A stretch of DNA of 64,000 bases from Acidimicrobiia bacterium (GTDB taxonomy: Bacteria; Actinomycetota; Acidimicrobiia; Acidimicrobiales; Acidimicrobilacustridaceae): NCBI GenBank assembly GCA_020832495.1, contig JAFIEP010000099.1:1-64000 (forward strand), read 5' to 3'. The notes below the pieces were generated by a model. It was not told the DNA's origin, did not search any database, and saw nothing but the letters and a program-made list of their open reading frames with translations. The stretch's first letter is position 1, and every line of letters begins with the position of its first letter. Of this stretch, positions 41,544 to 50,755 are shown piece by piece. A program made the position numbers and the translations under genes.

Positions 41544-42485
41544 ATGGCCAACCATGTCCTTGTCTGCGACGGCCTGCGCAAGCGCTTCGGCGACCGGGTC
41601 GTCGTCGATGGCGTCTCCTTCCACATCGACGAGGGTGAGACCTACGGACTGCTCGGTCCCAACGGTGCCGGCAAGACCACCACGATCTCGATGCTGTGTG
41701 GGCTCCTGGCACCCGACGAGGGGACGACCGAGGTCGGGGGCGTCACCATGGGGCCGTCGGCGCTCGAGGCCCGAGCGCTCATCGGCTACGTCCCGCAGGA
41801 CCTGGCGCTCTACCCGGACCTGTCGGCCAAGGAGAACCTGGCGTTCTTCGGGAAACTGCAGGGCCTGCGTGGTGCTGACCTGAGTGAACGACTCGATGAG
41901 GTGCTCGAGGTCGTCGGGCTCGCCGAGCGGGCCGACGAGCGGATCGACACCTACTCGGGGGGCATGAAGCGCCGGGCCAACATCGCCGTCGGGTTGTTGC
42001 ACCGGCCACGCCTGCTCGTGCTGGACGAACCCACGGTGGGCGTCGACCCACAGAGCCGCAACGCCATCCTCGAGGCCATTGCCGCCCTCGGTGGCGAGGG
42101 CCTCTCGGTGCTGTACACCACCCACTACATGGAAGAAGCCGAACGGCTCTGTCACCGGGTGGGCATCCTCGACGAGGGCCGTCTCGTGGCGCAGGGTACG
42201 AGAGCCGAGTTGGTGGCGCAGGTGGGCGAGAAGGCCCGGGTCCGAGTGTCCACCGGCAACGACGCAACCCCGCTGGCCGGTGCGCTCGAGACGCTGGGGA
42301 CCGTGGTGGAGGCCTCGTCGTCGGGCGGCGCGCTCGAGTTGCTGGTGGACGACACCCGGAGCGTCTTGGCGCCGTTGGTCGAGACCGCCGAGCGCGTCGG
42401 CGTCGACATCAGTTCCATCGACGTGCACGAACCCGACCTCGAGTCGGTGTTCCTGCACCTGACCGGCAAAGCGCTCCGGGACTGA
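41544..42485 (+). CDS. ABC-2 type transporter ATPase (DrrA/CcmA-like)
   Basis: 313 aa. Walker A LLGPNGAGKTTTISML, Q-loop region VPQDLALYPDLSAKENL, signature TYSGGMKRRANIAVGLL, Walker B LLVLDEPTVGVDPQSR and the H-loop TTHYMEEAERLC are all present, followed by a C-terminal extension of about 80 residues as in drug-resistance ATPases. It energises the two permeases encoded immediately downstream. The leaderless ATG at 41544 was chosen; upstream in-frame codons to 41439 lack support. Confidence 0.95.
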   Translation: MANHVLVCDGLRKRFGDRVVVDGVSFHIDEGETYGLLGPNGAGKTTTISMLCGLLAPDEGTTEVGGVTMGPSALEARALIGYVPQDLALYPDLSAKENLAFFGKLQGLRGADLSERLDEVLEVVGLAERADERIDTYSGGMKRRANIAVGLLHRPRLLVLDEPTVGVDPQSRNAILEAIAALGGEGLSVLYTTHYMEEAERLCHRVGILDEGRLVAQGTRAELVAQVGEKARVRVSTGNDATPLAGALETLGTVVEASSSGGALELLVDDTRSVLAPLVETAERVGVDISSIDVHEPDLESVFLHLTGKALRD

Positions 42486-42496
42486 GCGGTACTGCC

Positions 42497-43687
42497 GTGC
42501 GTGCGTCGGCCACCATTGCTGCGCTCGAGTTGCGCCGTCGGTTGCGCGACCGGTCGGTGATCATCCAGGCGGTGGTGGCGCCCATCGTCATCGCCGCCAT
42601 CATCGGCGCCGCTTTCGGCGGGGGGTTCAGTTTCTCGGCGACAGTGGGGATCGCCGATCAGGATGGCTCGCCACTGTCGGCCGAACTTGTCGGCGCGCTC
42701 GTCGGACTGGACGAGGAGGACGTGCCCATCACCTTCGTGGCCGTCGATCCGGATGACCCGGCGGCGGCCGTCCGCTCCGAGGAAGCCACGGCGGTGATCG
42801 TCATACCCGACGGGTTCGCCGAGGCGGCCACGGGTGGCACGGATGTGCCGCCCCTGGCCGTGCTGGCCGATGCGGGCTCGCCCATCACTGCCGATGTGAC
42901 GACGTCGGTCGCCCGACGCATCGGTGCGCAGGTCGACCTGTCGCGCCTGGTGGCCGCCTCGGTGTTGGCCGCACCTGTTGATGGGGACGAAACGGCCGTG
43001 AGCCCCGAACTCGTCGAGGTGGCGGTGGAGGCAGCCACGAACGCGGTGGCACCCATCGTGGTGGAGGTCACCGAGGCGGGCGAACCGTACGACCCCATTG
43101 CCTACTTCGCTCCCGGCATGGCAATGCTCTTCCTCTTCTTCGCCGTGGGCGTCAGCGCCCGCAGCCTCATCAGCGAGCGGCGCGACGGCACGCTGGCTCG
43201 CATCCGGGCGGCTCCGGTGCCCTCGAGTTCGGTGGTGGTCGGCAAGAGCGGTGCCGTGCTGGTGCTCGGCATGGCTGCCATGACGACGGTGTGGGTGGTC
43301 ACCTCGTTCGTGTTCGGGGCCGACTGGGGTGACCCCGTGGCGGTGGTGGCGATCATCGGCGCCGTCGTGCTGGCCATTGCCGGCGTGTCGGTGGCGGTCA
43401 CCGGTTTCGCCCGCACCGACGCACAAGCCGACGGACTCACCGGCATGGTGGCCTTCGGTTTCGCCCTCTTGGGCGGTAGCTTCCTCCAACCGGGGACCAT
43501 GCCGCCGCTGTTGGCGCAGATCTCGTTGTTCACCCCCAACGGACAGGCGTTGCGGGCGTTCACCGAGGTCGGGGCCGGCGGCGGCGATCTGCTCGACGTG
43601 CTCCCGGCCATCGGCGTGCTGGTGGCCATGGGGCTGGGCACCGGCCTGGCCGGGCTGGCCGCACTGTCCCGTCGGGGTGTGGCATGA
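42497..43687 (+). CDS. ABC-2 type permease
   Basis: 396 aa. The topology is that of YhaP/NatB-like ABC-2 permeases. One N-terminal transmembrane helix (VIIQAVVAPIVIAAIIGAAF) is followed by a large extracellular domain (about 45-205) with GIADQDGSPLSAELV and VIVIPDGFAEAATGG. Five C-terminal helices begin near PYDPIAYFAPGMAMLFLFFA and include GSFLQPGTMPPLLAQISLFT. It forms the export channel with the neighbouring permease and ATPase. GTG start 11 bp after the ATPase; its end overlaps the next gene by 4 bp. Confidence 0.9.
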   Translation: MRASATIAALELRRRLRDRSVIIQAVVAPIVIAAIIGAAFGGGFSFSATVGIADQDGSPLSAELVGALVGLDEEDVPITFVAVDPDDPAAAVRSEEATAVIVIPDGFAEAATGGTDVPPLAVLADAGSPITADVTTSVARRIGAQVDLSRLVAASVLAAPVDGDETAVSPELVEVAVEAATNAVAPIVVEVTEAGEPYDPIAYFAPGMAMLFLFFAVGVSARSLISERRDGTLARIRAAPVPSSSVVVGKSGAVLVLGMAAMTTVWVVTSFVFGADWGDPVAVVAIIGAVVLAIAGVSVAVTGFARTDAQADGLTGMVAFGFALLGGSFLQPGTMPPLLAQISLFTPNGQALRAFTEVGAGGGDLLDVLPAIGVLVAMGLGTGLAGLAALSRRGVA

Positions 43688-44874
43688 CGGCGCCGCCACG
43701 TGCGCAGGTGGCGGCTGCCATCGTCGGCACCGAACTGCGACGCGTCAGCCGGGACCGCACCGGGCTGTTCTTCATCGTGGTGTTGCCCGTGGTCATCATC
43801 ATCGTGATCGGAGCCACCATCGGTGCGGCACCCGGCGCCCTGCCGCTCGGGGTCCTCGATGCCGATCGCAGCGCGGCATCGGAAGCGCTCGTGGCGGCAC
43901 TCGATGCGGACCCGGCCGTGGACCTGCAGCGGTTCGACGACCTCGAGGACCTCCGCCAACAGGTCCGCACCGCCACGGTGGTGGGTGGGCTGGAGATCCC
44001 CGAAGGCTTCGGTGCTGACCTCGGGGCGGGCGAACAGGTCGAGCTGTCGCTCCAGAGCGGGGACCCCCAGACCGGCCAGGCCGCCGCCGAGGTGGTGTCG
44101 GCCATCACCGACGAGCTCGGATCCCGGCTGCAGGCGGCGTCGGTGCTGGTCGACGGGCTCGGCCTCGCCGAGGACGACGCAGAGCAGCTCGTGTCCCGGA
44201 CGGCAGGGGACCTGGTGGCGGTGGAGGTGACCCTCGAGACGGTGGGCGAGGCCGCCACCCTGACCGGCGAGAACCAGTACGCCTACACGGCGCCGTCGAA
44301 CCTCGTGCTGTTCGTGTTCATCAACTCGTTGGCGGTCGGTGGTGTGCTGATCGAGACCCGACGGCTGGGGGTGGCCCGCCGCATGATGGCGGCGCCCATC
44401 ACGGTGGGCACGATCCTGGTGGGGACCGGCGCCACCCGGTTCCTGTTCGCCCTGTTGCAGTCGGTGCTGATCGTGGCGGTCGGTCGCCTGTTGTTCGACG
44501 TCCGGTGGGGTGAGACCGTGGCCGTGGCCGCCCTGGTCGTGGCGTTCTCCCTGGTGGGGACGGGTGCGGGTCTGCTGGTGGGCGCCGTGGCCCGCAACGC
44601 GGAGCAGGCCCAGTCGATCGGCATACCGGTGGCGGTGGCGCTGGCCATGTTGGGCGGTTGCATGTGGCCACTCGAGATCGTGCCGCCCGCCATGGTGGTC
44701 ATCGGCCACCTGACGCCGCACGCCTGGGCCATGAACGGGTGGATCGCCCTCATCTTCGAAGGTGGAGGGCTGCGCGACATCGCGCTCGAACTGGGCGTGC
44801 TGGTGGCCTATGGCGGCGCACTCGTGGTGGTGGCCATGCTCGTGCTCCGCCGACGGCTCCTCGCCGGCACCTGA
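43684..44874 (+). CDS. ABC-2 type permease
   Basis: 396 aa, same length and architecture as the preceding permease, so probably an ancient duplication forming a heterodimer. First helix: TGLFFIVVLPVVIIIVIGAT. The extracellular domain has LPLGVLDADRSAASEALVAA and LEIPEGFGADLGAGEQVELS. The C-terminal membrane block contains APSNLVLFVFINSLAVGGVL, GGCMWPLEIVPPAMVVIGHL and PHAWAMNGWIALIFEGGG. The exported substrate (lipid, antibiotic or ion) cannot be deduced. ATG start inside an ATGA overlap. Confidence 0.9.
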   Translation: MTAPPRAQVAAAIVGTELRRVSRDRTGLFFIVVLPVVIIIVIGATIGAAPGALPLGVLDADRSAASEALVAALDADPAVDLQRFDDLEDLRQQVRTATVVGGLEIPEGFGADLGAGEQVELSLQSGDPQTGQAAAEVVSAITDELGSRLQAASVLVDGLGLAEDDAEQLVSRTAGDLVAVEVTLETVGEAATLTGENQYAYTAPSNLVLFVFINSLAVGGVLIETRRLGVARRMMAAPITVGTILVGTGATRFLFALLQSVLIVAVGRLLFDVRWGETVAVAALVVAFSLVGTGAGLLVGAVARNAEQAQSIGIPVAVALAMLGGCMWPLEIVPPAMVVIGHLTPHAWAMNGWIALIFEGGGLRDIALELGVLVAYGGALVVVAMLVLRRRLLAGT

Positions 44875-44952
44875 GGAGCATCTGCGCCCGACCGCTGCAC
44901 CCGAGACCTGCCCGGCTGGCGTGCGGCGGCTGACGAGCAGGGCAGCGTCCCC

Positions 44953-44958
44953 TACGGT
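44953..44958 (+). promoter_or_regulatory. -10-like element of the DUF2817 gene
   Basis: TACGGT, 9 nt before the ATG at 44968; leader absent or 2-3 nt. Confidence 0.45.
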
Positions 44959-44967
44959 GGGCGGCCG

Positions 44968-46065
44968 ATGACCCCGATCGAGCCCCTGCGCCGCACCTAC
45001 ACCCACGCTCGCCAGGCGTTCCTCGCCGCGGCCGACGATGTCGGCGCAGAGGTGACGACCGACGTGCATCCCCTCGACGGACCGGCCGGGGAGGAACTGG
45101 CAGTGGATGTCGCCTGGACCGGTCCCCGTGCGGCCCAGCGTGTGCTCCTCGTGGTGTCCGCCACCCACGGCGTCGAAGGCTTCGCCGGGTCCGCGCTGCA
45201 GTCCCACTGGCTCGCCCACCACGTGGTCGACCAACCCGACGACGTGGCGGTGGTGCACGTCCACGCCTTCAACCCCTACGGCTTCGCCTGGGTGCGTCGG
45301 GTGAACGAGGACAACGTCGATCTCAACCGGAACTTCGTGGACTGGGACCACCCTCCACCGACCAACGCCGACTACGGCCGCTTGGCCGACGCGCTGGTGC
45401 CCGAGCGGTGGGATGACGAGTCCCGCGGGGCTGCGGTACGAGTCCTGGCCGAGGCCACCGCCGAGTTCGGCATGGCCGGCATGCAACAGGTCGTCTCGGG
45501 CGGGCAGTACGACCATCCGACGGGGATCTTCTACGGCGGCGCCGGACCGGTGTGGTCCCACCGGTGGCTCCGAGGCTGGGCCGCCGACACCCTGTCAGGG
45601 GTGGCGCACCTCGGTGTGGTCGACCTGCACACCGGGTTGGGGCCGTGGGGACACGGCGAACTGATCAGCCACGAGCACGCCGGGTCGCCCGGCTACCAGC
45701 GCGCCACGGCGTGGTGGGACGAGGTCCGCTCGCAACTCGACGGCGAGAGCGTATCCGCCTCGTTGACCGGCGACTGGCTGGGTGTCGTCGGTCAGTTGGC
45801 CCCAAACGCTGAGATCACCGCCGCCGCCCTCGAGTTCGGGACGGTGGACACGCTCACGGTGCTCGACGCCCTACGGGCCGACGCCTGGCTGCATGCCCAC
45901 GGAGATCCTCGCAGTCCCGACGCCACCGAGATCCGTGCACAGCTGCGCGCTGCGTTCGCCGACGACGACCCGGCGTGGTTGGAAGCGTTGTGGGAGCGGT
46001 TCGCCTGGGTGGCGGAACGGGCGCTGACCAATTTGACCGACGTGCGGACACCTTCCACTCGCTGA
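44968..46065 (+). CDS. DUF2817 / M14-like carboxypeptidase family protein
   Basis: 365 aa. It resembles the DUF2817 branch of the zinc carboxypeptidase (M14) fold. Zinc-site elements are SATHGVEGFAGS (His67, Glu70) and VVDLHTGLGPWG (His about 210). NVDLNRNFVDWD resembles the substrate-carboxylate Arg motif, and a C-terminal Glu is in AALEFGTVDTLTVLDALR. It is probably a cytoplasmic amidohydrolase or carboxypeptidase of unknown substrate. There is no signal peptide. It is monocistronic between the exporter and a lipoprotein gene. Confidence 0.85.
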   Translation: MTPIEPLRRTYTHARQAFLAAADDVGAEVTTDVHPLDGPAGEELAVDVAWTGPRAAQRVLLVVSATHGVEGFAGSALQSHWLAHHVVDQPDDVAVVHVHAFNPYGFAWVRRVNEDNVDLNRNFVDWDHPPPTNADYGRLADALVPERWDDESRGAAVRVLAEATAEFGMAGMQQVVSGGQYDHPTGIFYGGAGPVWSHRWLRGWAADTLSGVAHLGVVDLHTGLGPWGHGELISHEHAGSPGYQRATAWWDEVRSQLDGESVSASLTGDWLGVVGQLAPNAEITAAALEFGTVDTLTVLDALRADAWLHAHGDPRSPDATEIRAQLRAAFADDDPAWLEALWERFAWVAERALTNLTDVRTPSTR

Positions 46066-46094
46066 GCCGACCACCGGAAATGTCGGTCCCGCGC

Positions 46095-46122
46095 TTGCGC
46101 GAGCGCCTTGCGGGACTACGGT
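46095..46122 (+). promoter_or_regulatory. Promoter of the 46.2-kb lipoprotein gene
   Basis: TTGCGC (46095-46100), 16-nt spacer, TACGGT (46117-46122). The gene starts at 46193 with its own GGAG, giving a leader of about 65 nt. Confidence 0.5.
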
Positions 46123-46192
46123 CGCGGAGTGCGGATCGCGGTCGGTCGGTCGTGACCGCCGAGAACAACGAGGCCGCCACGAAGGAGTTCTC

Positions 46193-47257
46193 ATGACCCG
46201 CCGTCTGCTGTTCAGTGTCGTCGCCGTGATCGCACTACTGCTCGCCGCCTGTGGAGGTGACGATGCCTCGTCGGAAGCCACCGCGGAGCGCCCCGAGCGC
46301 ACCGAACGCGACAAGGACGACGAGGGCGAGGACACCACCGGTGCCCCCACGGCTGCGTCGGTGGCGCTCATGCAGCAGGCTGCTGACAACACCGGCGAGA
46401 TCACCTCAGGTCGCTTCGAGATGGTCATGGCCCTCGAAGGCGGATCGGTGGAGGGCGAACTGCTCCGAGCCGAGGGAGCGTTCGACGAGACCTCCGGGCG
46501 CAGCTCGATGACGATGGACATGTCGGGGTTCATGACCTTCCTGTCGCCCGAGGACATGGCCGGTGTCAGCCAGGAAGATGCCGAGATGGCCATGGCCATG
46601 TTCGACGAGCCGTGGGAGATCATCACCGACGGCGACACGGCCTACATGCGCATGGCGCTCTTCAGCGCCATGTTCGGCGCAGGCGACAGCTGGATCCAGT
46701 TCGAGGACGACACCAACGAGTTCACCGGTGACGCTGCCTTCATGGACGCCGACTTCAGCGGCGAGGTGCTCGAGGCCCTCAAGGGTGCCGGCGACGTCGA
46801 GGAGGTCGGGTCGGAGACCGTGCGCGGTGCCGACACCACCCGCTACTCCGTGGAACTCGACCCCGAACTGCTCGCCGCCGAGGTGGGTGACCCCGAGATC
46901 GCCGAGATGGCCCAGGGTGCTGCGGTCATGGACGTGTGGATCGACGGTGACGACTTGGTCCGCCGCATCGAGATGGTCGTCGACGTCGACGCCTTCGGGG
47001 ACCTCGACGACATGGGCGAACTCGACGGTGACATCCGGGTGACGATCGAGATGTACGACCTGGGCGAGCCGGTGGACATCGAGCTGCCCGACCCCGCCGA
47101 CGTCATCACCGAGGACGAGCTGTTCGCCGGGATGTTCGGTGGCGCCGGCGGCTTCGGCCTCGAGGAGTTCGAGCAGTTCGGTGTCGACATGGAGGGTTTC
47201 GACCTCGGTGAGCTCGAGGCCGAGCTGGACCAGCTCCTCGAGCAGGTCCCGTCCTGA
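46193..47257 (+). CDS. Acidic lipoprotein, LppX/LprG-like
   Basis: 354 aa. Signal and lipobox: RRLLFSVVAVIALLLAACGG. A Glu/Arg/Asp linker leads to a domain with TSGRFEMVMALEGGSVEGEL, DGDTAYMRMALFSAM, VRGADTTRYSVELDPELLAA and VWIDGDDLVRRIEMVVDV. This curved beta-sheet sequence is like LppX/LprAFG lipoproteins that carry lipids to the cell surface. The C-terminal tail of about 60 residues is very acidic and Phe/Gly-rich. The protein is Met- and Asp-rich throughout. The ATG follows GAAGGAG. Function is inferred only from the fold pattern. Confidence 0.75.
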   Translation: MTRRLLFSVVAVIALLLAACGGDDASSEATAERPERTERDKDDEGEDTTGAPTAASVALMQQAADNTGEITSGRFEMVMALEGGSVEGELLRAEGAFDETSGRSSMTMDMSGFMTFLSPEDMAGVSQEDAEMAMAMFDEPWEIITDGDTAYMRMALFSAMFGAGDSWIQFEDDTNEFTGDAAFMDADFSGEVLEALKGAGDVEEVGSETVRGADTTRYSVELDPELLAAEVGDPEIAEMAQGAAVMDVWIDGDDLVRRIEMVVDVDAFGDLDDMGELDGDIRVTIEMYDLGEPVDIELPDPADVITEDELFAGMFGGAGGFGLEEFEQFGVDMEGFDLGELEAELDQLLEQVPS

Positions 47258-47270
47258 TCGAGTTCCCCGT

Positions 47271-48893
47271 TCAGCCCCGCGGTTCGGCCCAGAACCGGTC
47301 GCGCACCTGACGCCGGTAGAGCTTGCCGTTGGGTTGGCGGGGGAGCGTGGCCACCACCTCGTAGCGGCGAGGGACCTTGTAGCCGGCCAGTGATGCCCGG
47401 GCCAGGGTCTCGAGTTCGCCGACCAGTCGGTCGACATCGACGGTTGGTCCGTCGGTCCAGTCGGGTACCGAGGTCTCCAACTCCACCACGGCGACGACCA
47501 CCTCTCCCCATTCGGGATCGGGCGCGCCCACCACGGCCACGTCGGCCACCGCCGGGTGTCCGGCCAGCACCTGCTCGACCTCGGCCGGGTAGACGTTGAC
47601 CCCGCCCGAGATGATCATCTCCGACGCCCGGTCGACGAGGTGGACGAACCCGTCGTCGTCCACCCACCCGATGTCGCCCAGGGTGTACTCGCCCGGACCG
47701 AGGTGGGCGGCGTCGGTGGCGGCCTCGTTGCCGTGGTAGCGGAACGCCCGCTCGACGCCCGGGTGATGGGCGTAGAGCAGCCCCACCTCGCCGGGGTCGA
47801 GCGGTTGTCCGTCATCGCCGACCGCTCGTACCGTCCGCCCACCGATGGGTCGACCCACCGTGCCCGGACGTGTCTCCCATTCGGCGCTGGTGGCCAGCGT
47901 GACGACCCCGCCCTCGCTGCCGCCCCAGTACTCCACGAGCACCGGGCCCCACCAGGCGATCATGGCTGCCTTCACCGCCTTGGGCATGGGGGCGGCGCCG
48001 TGCAGCACCAGTCGCAGCCTGGAGGGGTCGAAGGCCGCTCGACGCTCGGGGTCGAGGCGGAGCAGTCGCACGCACATGGTGGGTACCAGGTGGGTGGTGG
48101 TGATCTCGTGGGTGGTGACGGCGTCGAGCGCCCCAGCGGCGTCCCAGCGTTCCATGAGGACCACCGGTGCCCCGTTGCACAGGTCCATGAGGGCGAACCC
48201 GAGGGGGGCGGCGTGCGACAGGGGGCCGGTCACCAGGTGAGGTCCGTTGCCCTCGAGCCCGAGCGAGCGCCCGTTCGCCGCCAGGGCGGCGAGCTGAGCA
48301 GCGGCGGAGGCGGCACCACTCCGGCGGACGCCCTTGGGGCGCCCGGTGGTGCCGCTGGTGTAGACCATGGTCCCGCCGGGCGGACCGTCGGTGGGGGCCG
48401 GACGGTCCGAGACGCCGGTCAGGTGCCGGTCGAGTTCGTCGCCGAACCGGACGACGAGCACGCGAGCGGCATCGAGGGCGGGCAGCGCTCCAGTGGCGTC
48501 GGTGGTGCCGGTGGCGTCGGCTGTGTCGGGTTGGGCCAGCGCAGCGCGGACCACGCCGTCGTGGCGTTCGTCGGTGAGCACCAGCGCAGCGTCGCTGTCA
48601 GTGAGGATGAACCGGACCTCGGCGGCGGTGAGTCGGGGGTTGACCGGCGTGAGCCATCGGCCGGCGAGCACGGCGGCCAGCAGGACCTCGAGGATCTCCA
48701 CCCGGTTGTCGGCCATCACCGCCACCACGCCGCCGGGTGGGGTGATCGCCCGCACCCAGTTGGCGGTGCGGGCCACCCGGTCGCCGAGTTCGCCCACGGT
48801 GCGCACCTGGGTGTCGTCGCGGGCGATGACGGTCCCCTCGCGAACCGAGCCCAGCGGGACCGAGCCGAACAGGCGCTCGCCGGCGTCAGCCAT
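47271..48893 (-). CDS. Acyl-CoA synthetase (AMP-binding, fadD type)
   Basis: 540 aa, ANL superfamily. Motifs: MVYTSGTTGRPKGVRRSG (P-loop), VEYWGGSEGGVVTLATSAEW (A5 region), YTLGDIGWVDDDGFVHLVDR (A7/A8), MIISGGVNVYPAEVE and the catalytic Lys near the end in LPRQPNGKLYRRQVR. It activates a carboxylate with ATP and CoA; the actinobacterial relatives act on fatty or aromatic acids. Its ATG lies 8 bp inside the end of the upstream serine-hydrolase gene, so the two are co-translated and perhaps process a shared ester or amide substrate. Confidence 0.92.
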   Translation of the reverse strand: MADAGERLFGSVPLGSVREGTVIARDDTQVRTVGELGDRVARTANWVRAITPPGGVVAVMADNRVEILEVLLAAVLAGRWLTPVNPRLTAAEVRFILTDSDAALVLTDERHDGVVRAALAQPDTADATGTTDATGALPALDAARVLVVRFGDELDRHLTGVSDRPAPTDGPPGGTMVYTSGTTGRPKGVRRSGAASAAAQLAALAANGRSLGLEGNGPHLVTGPLSHAAPLGFALMDLCNGAPVVLMERWDAAGALDAVTTHEITTTHLVPTMCVRLLRLDPERRAAFDPSRLRLVLHGAAPMPKAVKAAMIAWWGPVLVEYWGGSEGGVVTLATSAEWETRPGTVGRPIGGRTVRAVGDDGQPLDPGEVGLLYAHHPGVERAFRYHGNEAATDAAHLGPGEYTLGDIGWVDDDGFVHLVDRASEMIISGGVNVYPAEVEQVLAGHPAVADVAVVGAPDPEWGEVVVAVVELETSVPDWTDGPTVDVDRLVGELETLARASLAGYKVPRRYEVVATLPRQPNGKLYRRQVRDRFWAEPRG

Positions 48894-50088
48894 GGCTGCG
48901 GTGGGTGGCGGCGCTGGTTCCGGCGGCGCCCTCACCCCCGGGGGTCGGTGCCAACGCCGCATCGATGCCCTCGGCGATGTCCCGAGCGGAGAAGGGTGGG
49001 GCGTCGTCGGCGGTGCTCATGCGGGTCACGACGATACCGTCCTCGGGGAAGACGGCGACCACCTGGCCTCCCAGCCCGACCCCTGCCACCATCTCACGGT
49101 CGACGTCGGGGGCCAACTCGTCCCCGTGCCCGCCGACGTCCTCGAGGGCGATACCACCTGGTCGGTTCAACCACCACAGGTGGCCGTAAGCAGGATTGAG
49201 GTCCTGCGAGGGGAACGTGGCCCGCCGCACCCACTCCGAGGACACCACCTGGGTGCCGTCCCACTCGCCGTCGGCGAGGAGCAACAGCCCGAGTCGGGCC
49301 AGGTCCCTGCAGGTGGAGGTTGCCCCGGTGAAGGTCATCGTGTCACCCACGCCATCGGTCACCATTTCGGTGTGGTGCATGCCCAGCGGGGCGAACAGTG
49401 CCTCCTCGGCGAACTCCCGGGTGGGCTGTCCGGTGGCGGCCACGAGCACGGCATCGAGCACCTGGACCGCCGCGTTGTTGTACTCCCACACCTCGTCCGG
49501 GTCGTGCAGGGGTGCCAGGTCGGTGGCGTCCTCGGTGGCCTCCTCCACGAAGATGCTGAAGTCGTCCCCGCCGTCGGGAAGCCCCGAGGTGTTGCTCAAC
49601 AGGTGGCGCACACGGATCGGCTCGCCGGGTGGGTCGACCCAGTCCTCGACGTGGGTGGCGACGGGGTCGTCCACGTCGAGCAACCCCCGGTCAGAGGCGA
49701 TGCCCACCAGGAGCGAGGTGATGGACTTCGTCACCGAGAACGTGTTGCTCGGGTCGTCGGGTCCCTCGTCGCCCCACGTGCCCTCGGCCACGACGTGACC
49801 GTTGGCGGTCACCACCAGGCATCGGCTCTCGGCTGCCGCCGCCTGGGTCACCAGCGCGGCGATGGCCGCCGGGTCGAGGCCGGCATCGCCGGGATCAGTG
49901 GTCGACCAGGTGTCCGACGGCCACACCTGTTCGTCGGCGCCCGGGGACCCGACGAGTCCACAGGCGGCGGTGAACACCAGGGCCCCGAGCGCGGCACAGG
50001 CCGGAACCGCACTGATGGAGTGGACAGCGCGGGTCGTCCCGACAGTGCGGGAGTCGTTGGTTGTGCGGGGAGGCGACGAGGGTGCCAT
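48886..50088 (-). CDS. Serine beta-lactamase-like hydrolase lipoprotein (class C / esterase family)
   Basis: 400 aa. A lipoprotein signal (CAALGALVFTAACG) is followed by a class C beta-lactamase/penicillin-binding-like fold. The SxxK motif is in NTFSVTKSITSLLVGIASDR, the YxN motif in VWEYNNAAVQVLDAVLVAAT, and a C-terminal HG(D) turn in VGGHGDELAPDVD in place of KTG. Members include esterases and D-aminopeptidases as well as lactamases, and the lack of KTG favours an esterase-like role. ATG 50088 with GGAGGA was chosen; the open frame reaches 50226. It is the first gene of the pair with the acyl-CoA synthetase. Confidence 0.87.
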   Translation of the reverse strand: MAPSSPPRTTNDSRTVGTTRAVHSISAVPACAALGALVFTAACGLVGSPGADEQVWPSDTWSTTDPGDAGLDPAAIAALVTQAAAAESRCLVVTANGHVVAEGTWGDEGPDDPSNTFSVTKSITSLLVGIASDRGLLDVDDPVATHVEDWVDPPGEPIRVRHLLSNTSGLPDGGDDFSIFVEEATEDATDLAPLHDPDEVWEYNNAAVQVLDAVLVAATGQPTREFAEEALFAPLGMHHTEMVTDGVGDTMTFTGATSTCRDLARLGLLLLADGEWDGTQVVSSEWVRRATFPSQDLNPAYGHLWWLNRPGGIALEDVGGHGDELAPDVDREMVAGVGLGGQVVAVFPEDGIVVTRMSTADDAPPFSARDIAEGIDAALAPTPGGEGAAGTSAATHRSHG

Positions 50089-50234
50089 CGGGTCATCCTC
50101 CCCACCCGACAGCTCGGACATGTCCCCCGACCGCGAAACGTCGCACCCTGCGTGCTGCCCCGACGTACATCGGAGGTTGCCGCGGACGGGTCTCGGGCAC
50201 GGCCGTCCGTGGTGCGATGCGGGCATCGCCGGGG

Positions 50235-50240
50235 CACACT
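50235..50240 (+). promoter_or_regulatory. -10-like element before the 134-aa protein
   Basis: CACACT, 6 nt before the ATG at 50247; no ribosome site. Weaker match than the TAnnnT examples. Confidence 0.3.
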
Positions 50241-50246
50241 TGAGCC

Positions 50247-50651
50247 ATGGCAGTGCAGGTGGTGGTCCGGGATCTGGCGGTCGACGTGGAGATCAGCGGC
50301 GTCCTCGACGTGGCGGCGTGTCTCAGCACGGGCATGCGGATCCCACTCGACGACGTCGAATGGGCTCGACCGATCAGCTGGGACGAGGCGCGAACCGAGC
50401 TGGGCTGGCGGCTGTTCGGTGCCTACGTGCCGGGGCAGCTGGCCACCGGGTGGTACACGACCCCTGGCCGGAAAGGGGCCCGCCAGTTCTGGGCCGTGTT
50501 CCGCGACCGCAGTTCGCTGCTCGAGATCCGCACTCGCCTGGAGCGACCGAGTCGGCTGGTGCTGGCCCACGAGGATCGCGACCGTCTGGCGTGGTGGATC
50601 AACGAGCGCGTGCATCCCGCCGACGGCTTCGAGCGCCGGGCGGACGGCTGA
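50247..50651 (+). CDS. Hypothetical protein, possible PH-like fold
   Basis: 134 aa, soluble. Alternating beta-strand pattern with a final helix: VQVVVRDLAVDVEISGVLDV, STGMRIPLDDVEWA, FWAVFRDRSSLLEIRTRLER and LAWWINERVHPAD. The order (strand, PLDDVE, then RLVLA and a C-terminal amphipathic helix) resembles small bacterial PH-domain proteins, but no known family was identified with certainty. It is probably leaderless and is divergent from the lactamase/synthetase pair. Confidence 0.65.
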   Translation: MAVQVVVRDLAVDVEISGVLDVAACLSTGMRIPLDDVEWARPISWDEARTELGWRLFGAYVPGQLATGWYTTPGRKGARQFWAVFRDRSSLLEIRTRLERPSRLVLAHEDRDRLAWWINERVHPADGFERRADG

Positions 50652-50683
50652 GCGTCGCCTGCGGACTAAGCTTCCGGCGTCCG

Positions 50684-50712
50684 TTGAGGTAGCGGTCGGC
50701 CCGCCGTAGGTT
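50684..50712 (+). promoter_or_regulatory. Sigma70-type promoter of the cNMP-binding gene
   Basis: TTGAGG (50684-50689), 17-nt spacer, TAGGTT (50707-50712). The leader of about 38 nt carries AGGGGAG before the ATG at 50756. Confidence 0.6.
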
Positions 50713-50755
50713 GCAGGCTGGCGCGGCTGGTGCCGCTGGTGCAAGGGGAGAGTCC